From Eubacteriales Family XIII. Incertae Sedis bacterium (GTDB lineage: Bacteria > Bacillota_A > Clostridia > Peptostreptococcales > Anaerovoracaceae), in contig JAITHG010000154.1 in assembly GCA_031280075.1 (NCBI GenBank), positions 1 to 5,538 on the forward strand: DNA of 5,538 bases, in the 5' to 3' direction. Position numbers and translations under genes: made by a program. Positions 1 to 5,538 of this stretch are shown in pieces. The notes beneath the pieces were generated by a model, which saw only the letters and a list, made by a program, of their open reading frames with translations, did no database searches and was not told the DNA's origin. The first letter of the stretch is position 1. Each line of letters opens with the position of its first letter.

Positions 1-2
1 TT

Positions 3-38
3 CCAATCCTCATCGAGGAATTCAAGAAGCTTCAGTAG
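3..38 (+). CDS. C-terminal end of an unidentified upstream gene (partial)
   Basis: Only the last 11 codons and a TAG stop are visible, reading PILIEEFKKLQ. The codons (ATC, CTC, GAG, TTC, AAG, CAG) fit the style of the genes downstream, and the residues look like an amphipathic C-terminal helix. The tail is too short to name a family. It does not look like the end of a biotinyl domain, which normally stops in a short beta strand soon after the MKM lysine, so I do not call it GcdC. The stop lies 99 bases before the next start. A competing frame stays open to 124 but reads through a hairpin and has poorer codon use. That this frame is the real one is an inference. Confidence 0.45.
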   Translation, partial: PILIEEFKKLQ

Positions 39-85
39 GCGGCAGGGATGTTTTCCCGAAACGCCAACTGAATACGCATGACACT

Positions 86-114
86 CCGACCGCGGCCGAG
101 AGGTTCGCGGTCGG
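86..114 (+). other. Perfect 9-bp hairpin upstream of the small membrane genes
   Basis: CCGACCGCG (86-94) is the exact reverse complement of CGCGGTCGG (106-114), with an 11-base loop. It is followed by CGACAAATGAAAAGG and not by a T run, so it does not have the form of a standard rho-independent terminator. It sits 12 bases before the strong ribosome binding site of the 32-residue peptide. It could be an mRNA processing or stability element, a weak attenuator, or an operator palindrome. I saw no convincing -35/-10 promoter in 39-137. The structure is seen directly; its role is not known. Confidence 0.6.
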
Positions 115-137
115 CGACAAATGAAAAGGAGGTGCGC

Positions 138-236
138 ATGTTTGAATGGACGCCACTGACGATCATCATCGCCATTGTCATTTTTATTGCCGTCATGGTT
201 TGCTTTGCCATCGGGCTTCGCAAAGAACTCAAGTGA
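138..236 (+). CDS. 32-residue single-helix membrane peptide
   Basis: This frame is supported by an ideal ribosome binding site, AGGAGG at 127-132, five bases before the ATG. The peptide starts MFEWTPLT, has one hydrophobic helix at about residues 6-26 (rich in Ile, Val, Ala, Phe), and ends in the charged tail RKELK. That predicts the short N-terminus outside and the C-terminus in the cytoplasm. Its position just before the delta-like and beta subunit genes suggests a tiny accessory subunit of the Na+ decarboxylase. Veillonella methylmalonyl-CoA decarboxylase has a small extra subunit (epsilon, MmdE, about 55 residues), so this is a possible analogue, but I see no clear sequence match. A free-standing small membrane peptide of other function is the alternative. 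That it is translated is likely; the function is inference from context only. Confidence 0.7.
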   Translation: MFEWTPLTIIIAIVIFIAVMVCFAIGLRKELK

Positions 237-275
237 TCGGACGATGCCTGCAACGAATGAGAGAATGGTGAAACA

Positions 276-467
276 ATGGAATCAATAGGAATCGCATTGC
301 AGGTCTACCTCATAGGCTTTGTCATCGCCTTGGCGATGGCCTGCATTATCAAAATCATTATGGCGGTGCTCAGCAGGAGCAGCCGCAGGGCGGAGGAGAA
401 GGCGACAGCCACAGCAGCGGTCGCAGCTACACCCGCCCCCGACCAGACGAAGGAGGGCACCGTATGA
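276..467 (+). CDS. Small membrane protein, probable decarboxylase delta (GcdD/OadG-like) subunit
   Basis: The 63-residue product has one membrane helix (about residues 5-32), a basic stretch SRSSRR after it, and an Ala/Thr/Pro-rich tail (43-56, ATATAAVAATPAP). One N-terminal helix followed by a cytoplasmic tail is the layout of the OadG/GcdD family, whose members are thought to anchor the soluble carboxyltransferase to the membrane subunit. Acidaminococcus GcdD is about 107 residues, so this one is short. The Ala/Pro tail recalls the linker of biotin carriers, but no biotinyl domain or MKM motif follows. The ribosome binding site is weak (GGTGA near 267-271), and the ATG at 276 is the first ATG after an in-frame stop at 258. 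Its TGA overlaps the gcdB start as ATGA, implying translational coupling. The family assignment rests on layout and neighbours more than on sequence identity. Confidence 0.75.
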   Translation: MESIGIALQVYLIGFVIALAMACIIKIIMAVLSRSSRRAEEKATATAAVAATPAPDQTKEGTV

Positions 468-1678
468 ATATCGGCATGCTGTTTCAAGGCATAGGTACCC
501 TGTTCGCACAGGAGCCGGTGATCGCCATCGCACGCGTCGCGCTGATCTTCCTCGGCATCCTGCTCGTCTGGCTCGGTGTCAAAGGCACGCTGGAGCCCCT
601 CATCATGGTTCCGATGGGCTTTGGCATGACGGCGGTCAACGCCGGCGTGCTGTTCCTTGACGCGAACAAAATCGGGACTATCTTCATGGATCCCCTCGTC
701 TCCGAGCCGAGCGCCCTCATGGACATCATGCAGATCGACTGGCTGCAACCGGTCTATACGCTGACGTTCTCAAACGGTCTTATCGCATGCCTTGTTTTCA
801 TGGGATTGGGCACTATCTCCGATGTCGGGAACCTGCTTAAATATCCCTTTACGAGCATGACCATCGCGATGTTCGCGGAGCTGGGCACGATCATCACCTT
901 CCCCATCGCTCGCGCCATGGGGCTCGGCTACGGGGATGCGGCAGCCGTCGCCCTCGTCGGCGGTGCGGACGGACCGATGGTGCTTTATGCCTCGCTCATG
1001 CTGGCAAAGGATCTGTTCGTGCCGATCACGATCGTCGCATACCTCTACCTGAGCCTCTGCTACGCGGGCTATCCCTACCTCGTGAAGCTTCTCGTCCCGA
1101 AAGAGCTGCGCGGCAGCCTCGTCAAGACGACCGCGAACAGGATTGAGGTCAAGCCGAAGGAGAAGATCATCTTCGACATGATCGCCTCGGCCATGCTCTG
1201 CATCCTGTTCCCTGTGGCTGCTCCGCTCTTCCTGAGCTTCTTCCTCGGCAACGCCATCAAGGAGTCCGGCGTATTCAAGTACATGGAGCTGCTGGAGAAC
1301 GTCTTCCTCTATGCGGCGACCTTCTTCCTGGGGCTGCTGCTCGGCGTGCTCTGCGAGGCGAGCACCCTACTCAACCCGCAGATTCTCATCCTGCTCGTGC
1401 TCGGTATCATCGCCCTCACGCTGGCGGGTGTCGGCGGCATCATCGGCGGCTACGTCGTCTACCTGCTGAACGGGCGGAAGAACTTCAACCCCGTCATCGG
1501 CATCGCGGGCGTGTCCTGCATCCCGACGACGGCAAAGGTGGCGCAGAAGGCGGCACAGGCGGCGAACAAGCGCGTCATGATCCTGAACTACGCCATGGGC
1601 GCATCGGTCTGCGGTGTCATCACCACCGCCATCCTGACGGGCGTCTTCATCACGGTGCTCAGTCCGGAACTCGGCTGA
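464..1678 (+). CDS. gcdB: Na+-transporting glutaconyl-CoA decarboxylase, beta subunit
   Basis: The 404-residue integral membrane protein decarboxylates carboxybiotin and uses the energy to export Na+. It is hydrophobic throughout, in line with the roughly 11 membrane segments of the family. Signature motifs are visible: GGADGP at 166-171 (D169 matches the Na+-site aspartate D203 of Klebsiella OadB), and FNPVIGIAGVSCIPTTAK at 341-358, where N342 and S351 match OadB N373 and S382. OadB R389 is replaced here by K358. Residues 66-100 look like extra sequence relative to OadB, as in the GcdB/MmdB branch. The start is set by AGGAGGG at 451-457, six bases ahead of the ATG, and by the ATGA overlap with the upstream gene. 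Sequence alone hardly separates GcdB from MmdB; the adjacent GcdA-type alpha subunit decides the name. OadB residue numbers are from memory. Confidence 0.93.
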   Translation: MNIGMLFQGIGTLFAQEPVIAIARVALIFLGILLVWLGVKGTLEPLIMVPMGFGMTAVNAGVLFLDANKIGTIFMDPLVSEPSALMDIMQIDWLQPVYTLTFSNGLIACLVFMGLGTISDVGNLLKYPFTSMTIAMFAELGTIITFPIARAMGLGYGDAAAVALVGGADGPMVLYASLMLAKDLFVPITIVAYLYLSLCYAGYPYLVKLLVPKELRGSLVKTTANRIEVKPKEKIIFDMIASAMLCILFPVAAPLFLSFFLGNAIKESGVFKYMELLENVFLYAATFFLGLLLGVLCEASTLLNPQILILLVLGIIALTLAGVGGIIGGYVVYLLNGRKNFNPVIGIAGVSCIPTTAKVAQKAAQAANKRVMILNYAMGASVCGVITTAILTGVFITVLSPELG

Positions 1679-1700
1679 CGGATAGCCAAAAGCGGCAAGG

Positions 1701-1721
1701 ATCCCGCTCTATGTGCGGGAT
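1701..1721 (+). other. Intercistronic hairpin between gcdB and gcdA
   Basis: ATCCCGC (1701-1707) pairs perfectly with GCGGGAT (1715-1721) around a seven-base loop. GCCA (1685-1688) can also pair with TGGC (1722-1725) across a bulge. No T run follows, and the strong gcdA ribosome binding site lies 20 bases downstream, so it is unlikely to be a full terminator. It may protect the 3' end of the upstream message or tune the ratio of alpha to beta subunit. The pairing is seen directly; the role is inference. Confidence 0.5.
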
Positions 1722-1758
1722 TGGCATAACGGATATTGCATAAAGGAGGAACTAAAAG

Positions 1759-3501
1759 ATGAGTGAGTATGGTTTCCCGTTACATCCCTATTTCACTGAG
1801 ATGCCGTCCATCGGCAGCGAACTGAAGCGCAAGCTCGAGAAGAACGTCGCCGAGCTGAAGGAGCAGGAGGCGATCATCGCCGCCGAGGTCGAGCGCGTCA
1901 AGGGTGCGGGCAAGGATCCCGAGAAGATGCATGAGAAGGGCGAGTGGACTGCCTGGGAGCGCATCGAATACCTCGTCGAGCCGGGCACGTGGTGCCCGCT
2001 CCACACCGTCTATGACCCCGCCTCCAATGAGGAAGGGCAGACGAACATCATCGATGGGCTCGGACGCATCAACGGCAAGTGGGCGATCATCATCGCCTTC
2101 AACAACCAGATCATGGCGGGGGCGTGGCTCTCGGGGCAGGCGGACAACGTGCTGCGCGTGACGGACATCGCCAAGCGCCTGCACCTCCCGCTCGTCTACG
2201 TGCTGAACTGCTCGGGCGTCAAGCTCATGGAGCACGAGTACATCTTCCCGAACCGCCGCGGCAGCGGCACGCCCTTCTTCCGGCACGCGGAGCTGCAGAA
2301 GCTCGGCATCCCCATCATCGTCGGCATCTGGGGCACCAACCCCGCCGGTGGCGGCTACCACGGCATCAGCCCGTCCATCCTGCTCGCCCACAAGAACGCG
2401 AATATGAGCGTCGGCGGCGCGGGCATCGTCAGCGGCATGGCTCCCAAGGGCTTCATCGACGACGAAGTGGCACAGGGGCTCATCACCAACACGCGCGCCC
2501 TGCGCGCGACACCTCCGGGGCGCGTCGAGATCCACCACGGCAGCACGGGCTTCTTCCGCGATGTCTGCGACACCGAAGAGGAACTGCTCGATGACATCAA
2601 GCGCTACATGGGTACGCTTCCAGCCTATGACCCGCAGTTCTTCCGCGTGGCAGAGCCTGCCGAGCCGAAGTACTCCGGCGAGGATCTCTACAGCATCGTC
2701 CCGCTCAATCCGCGCCGTACCTACGACATGCACGAGGTGCTCGCACGGCTCTTCGACAAGAGCGAGCACATGGAGTTCCGCCCGGACTACGGTCCCGAGA
2801 TGTACTGCGGGCTCGCGAAGATCGACGGCTTCGTCTGCGGCTTCGTCGCGAACAACCAGGGCGGTCTCGGCGCGGACTATCCGAAGTACGCCGACTATGC
2901 AGGCATCGGCGGCAAGCTCTACCGCGAAGGGCTCATCAAGATGAGCGAGTTCGTGACGCTCTGCGGGCGCGACCGCATTCCGATCGTCTGGGTGCAGGAC
3001 ACTTCCGGCATCGACGTGGGCGACACGGCGGAAAAGCAGGAGATGCTCGGTCTGGGCATGGCGCTCATCTATTCCATCGAGCAGTCCGACCTGCCCATGA
3101 TGACCATCGTGCTGCGCAAGGGCTCGGCGGCGGCGCATTACGTGCTCGGCGGCCCGACGGCGAACAACAACAACGCCTTCACGCTCGGCACGGGCGCGAC
3201 GGAGATCTACGTCATGCACGGCGAGACGGCAGCGGCGGCGACCTATGCGCGCCGGCTCGTCAAGGATCAGGACGCGGAGAAGCCGCTCGACGACACCATC
3301 GCGAAGATGAACGGCATCATCGACCACTACCAGGAGACCTCCCGCCCGAAGTTCGCGGCGCTGCAGGGCATGCTGGACGAGGTCGTCGAACTGCCGAAGC
3401 TGCGCGACTACTGCAAGGCCTTCGTGAACAGTTACTACCAAAACCCGGTCTCCTTCTGCGCGGTGCACCAATGGATCACCCCGCGCGTCATCAAGGGCTA
3501 G
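1759..3501 (+). CDS. gcdA: Glutaconyl-CoA decarboxylase, alpha subunit (carboxyltransferase)
   Basis: The 580-residue cytoplasmic subunit transfers the carboxyl group of glutaconyl-CoA to the biotin of the carrier subunit, in glutamate fermentation by the hydroxyglutarate pathway. It has two crotonase-fold carboxyltransferase halves (about 60-300 and 310-565). The N half holds VYVLNCSGVK (147-155) and the oxyanion-hole loop GTNPAGGGYH (192-201). The C half holds GIGGKLYREG (382-391), VWVQDTSGIDVG (410-421) and LRKGSAAAHYVLGGP (452-466). From memory these closely match Acidaminococcus GcdA (587 residues). The long N-terminal segment and total length favour GcdA over the shorter (about 510) methylmalonyl-CoA/propionyl-CoA enzymes. 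AAAGGAGGA at 1742-1750 sets the start. The gene follows gcdB by 80 bases and precedes a strong terminator. In Acidaminococcus gcdA lies in a different operon from gcdDCB, so the linkage here differs. An oddity is four Asn in a row at 469-472. Confidence 0.95.
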   Translation: MSEYGFPLHPYFTEMPSIGSELKRKLEKNVAELKEQEAIIAAEVERVKGAGKDPEKMHEKGEWTAWERIEYLVEPGTWCPLHTVYDPASNEEGQTNIIDGLGRINGKWAIIIAFNNQIMAGAWLSGQADNVLRVTDIAKRLHLPLVYVLNCSGVKLMEHEYIFPNRRGSGTPFFRHAELQKLGIPIIVGIWGTNPAGGGYHGISPSILLAHKNANMSVGGAGIVSGMAPKGFIDDEVAQGLITNTRALRATPPGRVEIHHGSTGFFRDVCDTEEELLDDIKRYMGTLPAYDPQFFRVAEPAEPKYSGEDLYSIVPLNPRRTYDMHEVLARLFDKSEHMEFRPDYGPEMYCGLAKIDGFVCGFVANNQGGLGADYPKYADYAGIGGKLYREGLIKMSEFVTLCGRDRIPIVWVQDTSGIDVGDTAEKQEMLGLGMALIYSIEQSDLPMMTIVLRKGSAAAHYVLGGPTANNNNAFTLGTGATEIYVMHGETAAAATYARRLVKDQDAEKPLDDTIAKMNGIIDHYQETSRPKFAALQGMLDEVVELPKLRDYCKAFVNSYYQNPVSFCAVHQWITPRVIKG

Positions 3502-3530
3502 CCCCGGGCGCACATCGGAACACGCAAGGC

Positions 3531-3556
3531 AAAGGCGCGGCATGACCGCGCCTTTT
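3531..3556 (+). terminator. Rho-independent terminator after gcdA
   Basis: AAAGGCGCGG (3531-3540) is the perfect complement of CCGCGCCTTT (3546-3555), giving a 10-bp GC-rich stem with the five-base loop CATGA. TTTT ends the stem, followed by GTGTGTGACC and a further TTTTT at 3567-3571. It begins 30 bases after the gcdA stop and separates the decarboxylase cluster from the TPR-metG unit. This is the strongest terminator candidate in the window. Confidence 0.88.
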
Positions 3557-3581
3557 GTGTGTGACCTTTTTCCTGCAGCAC

Positions 3582-3610
3582 TTGAGAATCTTTCCAAAGA
3601 ATAGTAAGAT
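3582..3610 (+). promoter_or_regulatory. Sigma-A-type promoter for the TPR-metG unit
   Basis: TTGAGA (3582-3587, five of six to the -35 consensus) is separated by 17 bases from TAAGAT (3605-3610, four of six to the -10 consensus). The region is AT-rich against its GC-rich surroundings. It lies between the gcdA terminator and the next gene. Transcription would start near 3617, leaving a leader of about 30 bases, too short for a T-box or other riboswitch. Confidence 0.65.
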
Positions 3611-3633
3611 GGAAGATAATTACGAAGTCACTT

Positions 3634-3638
3634 GGGAG
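3634..3638 (+). promoter_or_regulatory. Ribosome binding site that decides the TPR gene start
   Basis: GGGAG lies eight bases before the ATG at 3647. An in-frame TTG at 3632 would add five residues, but it overlaps this site and has no good ribosome binding site of its own. The ATG, giving MSKRSKAAAV, is therefore preferred. Confidence 0.65.
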
Positions 3639-3646
3639 AATCAGGA

Positions 3647-5032
3647 ATGAGCAAACGCTCGAAGGCGGCAGCCGTGAGGGAGGCCGCGCGAAAAAGGCAA
3701 AGAAACAGGACGATCGCCATCGTCATCATCCTCGTCGTACTGGTCGTGGGCATCCTTGCCACTGCCATTGGGCTGGTCTATCAGCATTTTTTTGTTGACT
3801 CCCTGAACAGCTACGACGCGCAGATGCGCATCGCCGCCGATGCGGAGCGGGAGGGTGATCTGGACAAGGCGGAGGAGGCGTACCGGAAGGCACTCAGCTT
3901 CCAGGCGGGCGACCTCGATGCCACGCTTGCGCTGGCAGAGCTGCTCGTCAAGACGGACAGACCGGACGAGGGCGCAGGGCTGTACGAAGAGCTGCTCGCC
4001 AAGGACGAGGGCAACACCGGCTACATGGAACGGCTGCTGTCGATCTACGTAGAGGGGATGGAGGACATGGACAAGGCGAACGGCATGATCATCCGCGCGT
4101 ACGAAGCGGGGCTGGAACTGTCAAGCAACCTGATTGCGCCGCCACCTGAGCTCTCGCCAAAGGGAGGAACGTTCACCCAGACTACGAAAGTGACGCTGAC
4201 TGCCCCGGACGGTTATACCATCCATTATACGAACCGAAAGGCGGATGTGCCGACGCCGGCGGACAAGGAGTACAAGAAGCCGTTCTCACTGTCGAAAAAC
4301 CGGAGCTTCTACGTCCACGCCGCCGTCTTTGACGAGCGCGGGCTCATGGGCTGGCCCGTCTACGCCTCCTACAAGATCCGGCTGCAGTTCATCGTCGACA
4401 CGTCCGCCGTAAAACACCTGGGGCGCACGGCGGGCAGCATCATGGAAGACATCGGTCCGCTGTTTTTCACGGAGGAGTTCACCGAAGGGGGCGGGGCGAT
4501 CTACGAGGACGAGAACGGGCGCTTCCGCTTCGTGTTCTTCCTGGATGCCTATGCGCAGACCGTGCCCGTCGCGCCGACGACTACGGACACTGCCATCACG
4601 GGCGCTTCTGTCACGGGAGCCGCCGTCGCGGTGACAGAGACCGCTGTCAAGTCGGTGCCTTTCGACCCGCTCACGTCGCCGCTGCCCGTGGGCGCAAAAT
4701 GCGAGGTCATCTACATGGACATCGCGAGCTATCTCGTGCAGCAGCGCGGCAGCTTCCGCGTCAAGGATCTCATGGCAGGGCTGGAGATCGAGCAGTACGC
4801 CGTCCGTTCGGAGCCCTTCGACGGCAAATACCACCTGTACTATGACATCGACGGTGTCCGGTTCGACCTGAAGCTCAGGGACGAGGGGACGGTCGACACC
4901 AAGGATACGATGGAGCTGTACCTGGTCGAGCCGGGGATGCAGACCATTGAGGATATGATCAAGGAGATTTCCGGAGAGCCGGGGCAGGGCACGGACAGCG
5001 CGCTGACCACGCAGGAAGAACAAGAGGAGTAA
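3647..5032 (+). CDS. Membrane-anchored TPR protein with chitobiase C-terminal-like domain
   Basis: The product has 461 residues from the ATG at 3647. A basic N-terminus (residues 1-21, many Lys/Arg) precedes one membrane helix (22-45), so the rest should face the periplasm or exterior. Residues 56-157 hold two clear TPR units (56-89, with AEREGDLDKAEEAYRKAL; 90-122) and a weaker third. Residues 166-246, from PPPELSPKGGTFTQTTKVTL to PVYASYKI, fit the Fn3-like chitobiase/beta-hexosaminidase C-terminal domain (CHB_HEX_C type), with the typical YTIHYT and YVHAAVFDE strands. Residues 250-440 are not recognised and are split by a Thr/Ala/Val-rich segment (311-336). The tail is acidic. No catalytic motif is seen, so a scaffold or binding role in the envelope is likely but unproven. 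From memory, similar TPR plus CHB_HEX_C proteins occur in Firmicutes, often with a zinc ribbon at the N-terminus, which is absent here. metG follows after four bases. Confidence 0.85.
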   Translation: MSKRSKAAAVREAARKRQRNRTIAIVIILVVLVVGILATAIGLVYQHFFVDSLNSYDAQMRIAADAEREGDLDKAEEAYRKALSFQAGDLDATLALAELLVKTDRPDEGAGLYEELLAKDEGNTGYMERLLSIYVEGMEDMDKANGMIIRAYEAGLELSSNLIAPPPELSPKGGTFTQTTKVTLTAPDGYTIHYTNRKADVPTPADKEYKKPFSLSKNRSFYVHAAVFDERGLMGWPVYASYKIRLQFIVDTSAVKHLGRTAGSIMEDIGPLFFTEEFTEGGGAIYEDENGRFRFVFFLDAYAQTVPVAPTTTDTAITGASVTGAAVAVTETAVKSVPFDPLTSPLPVGAKCEVIYMDIASYLVQQRGSFRVKDLMAGLEIEQYAVRSEPFDGKYHLYYDIDGVRFDLKLRDEGTVDTKDTMELYLVEPGMQTIEDMIKEISGEPGQGTDSALTTQEEQEE

Positions 5033-5036
5033 AAGG

Positions 5037-5538
5037 ATGACCAAAGGCAAGTACTACATCACGACCCCCATCTATTACCCGAGCGCTGGGCTGCACGTAG
5101 GGCACACCTACTGCACGGTCATGGCGGATGCCGTGGCGCGCTTCAAGCGCCTGCAGGGCTACGACGTGATGTTCCTGACGGGGACGGACGAGCACGGGCA
5201 GAAGATTCAGCAGATCGCGGAGGCGGCGGGGATGCAGCCACAGGCATACGTGGACGGCATCGTGGAGGGCATCATGAAGCTGTGGGAGACCATGGAGATC
5301 TCCTACGACGACTTCATCCGAACGACCGAGGATCGCCACAAGGAGCGCGTGCAGGAGATCTTCCGGCGCATTTACGAAAAGGGCGACATCTACAAGGGCA
5401 AGTACGAGGGCTGGTACTGCACCCCCTGCGAGAGCTTCTGGACGGAGCCGCAGCTCGCGGACGGCAAGTGCCCGGACTGCGGGCGCGAGGTCGCCTGGGC
5501 GCAGGAGGATGCCTATTTCTTCCGGTTGTCGGACTATG
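5037..5538 (+). CDS. metG: Methionyl-tRNA synthetase (5' part, cut by window end)
   Basis: The first 167 residues are present; the gene continues beyond the window. The enzyme charges tRNA-Met with methionine in the cytoplasm. The N-terminus reads KYYITTPIYYPSAGLHVGH, with the class I HIGH signature as HVGH at 20-23, followed by FLTGTDEHGQKI (46-57). A four-cysteine zinc site is visible: C128 and C131 (CTPC), C145 and C148 (CPDC), so it is the zinc-binding form. The KMSKS loop lies outside the window. The start is set by AAGAGGAG at 5022-5029, seven bases before the ATG. The four-base gap to the TPR gene and the lack of a T-box leader or own promoter indicate expression from the promoter near 3582. 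Confidence 0.97.
   Translation, partial: MTKGKYYITTPIYYPSAGLHVGHTYCTVMADAVARFKRLQGYDVMFLTGTDEHGQKIQQIAEAAGMQPQAYVDGIVEGIMKLWETMEISYDDFIRTTEDRHKERVQEIFRRIYEKGDIYKGKYEGWYCTPCESFWTEPQLADGKCPDCGREVAWAQEDAYFFRLSDY

Noticed and set aside
2..124. Alternative + strand frame open from the window edge to the TGA at 122-124
   Set aside because: It reads through the hairpin and gives a mixed His/Arg/Pro-rich peptide with codons unlike the neighbours; the frame ending at 38 fits better.
32..253. 73-codon minus-strand open frame over the 32-residue peptide
   Set aside because: No convincing ribosome binding site and a Met/Ser-rich product; the + strand peptide has an ideal AGGAGG site.
305..748. 147-codon minus-strand open frame across the delta-like gene and gcdB start
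   Set aside because: His/Asp/Arg-rich shadow; the + strand carries overlapping genes with good starts and membrane helices.
1780..3597. 605-codon open frame on the minus strand opposite gcdA
   Set aside because: It is a shadow of the GC-rich codon pattern of gcdA. Its translation is Arg/Ala/Val/Asp-rich with no recognisable domain, and gcdA is certain.
3632..3646. TTG start five codons upstream for the TPR protein
   Set aside because: It overlaps the GGGAG ribosome binding site, and the ATG at 3647 has proper spacing.
4286..5050. 254-codon minus-strand open frame opposite the TPR gene
   Set aside because: Arg/Asp/Val-rich product without family features, fully covered by a well-supported + strand gene that has recognisable domains.
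1..5538. CRISPR arrays, insertion sequences, tRNA or rRNA genes, toxin or defence systems
   Set aside because: I saw no direct repeats with spacers, no transposase or integrase motifs, no terminal inverted repeats and no RNA gene structure in the window.

Overview
The window most likely comes from an anaerobic, amino-acid-fermenting bacterium of the Negativicutes (diderm Firmicutes; Selenomonas/Acidaminococcus-like). This is inferred from three things: a GcdA/GcdB-type sodium-pumping glutaconyl-CoA decarboxylase, strong AGGAGG ribosome binding sites, and GC-rich third codon positions. The species cannot be fixed from this stretch. All supported genes lie on the + strand.

Region 1 (1-3501) is a decarboxylase gene cluster. 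A cut-off reading frame ends at 38, followed by about 100 bases with a perfect 9-bp hairpin. Next come a 32-residue single-helix membrane peptide (138-236), a 63-residue single-helix protein with an Ala/Thr/Pro tail (276-467) that resembles a decarboxylase delta/OadG-type anchor, the beta subunit GcdB (464-1678) and the alpha subunit GcdA (1759-3501). GcdA moves the carboxyl group of glutaconyl-CoA to biotin. GcdB decarboxylates carboxybiotin and exports Na+. The small membrane proteins probably hold the soluble subunit at the membrane. The biotin carrier (GcdC) is not in the window and must be encoded elsewhere or upstream. A clear rho-independent terminator (3531-3556) closes the cluster.

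Region 2 (3557-5538) is a separate transcription unit. A sigma-A-like promoter (3582-3610) precedes an envelope-anchored protein with TPR repeats and a chitobiase C-terminal-like domain (3647-5032). Four bases after its stop codon, metG (methionyl-tRNA synthetase) begins; it runs off the window end after 167 residues. metG has no promoter of its own that I can see and is probably co-transcribed with the TPR gene.

The core enzymes are known families. The least explained parts are the 32-residue peptide, the shortened delta-like protein, the gene order without a biotin carrier, and the C-terminal half of the TPR protein.
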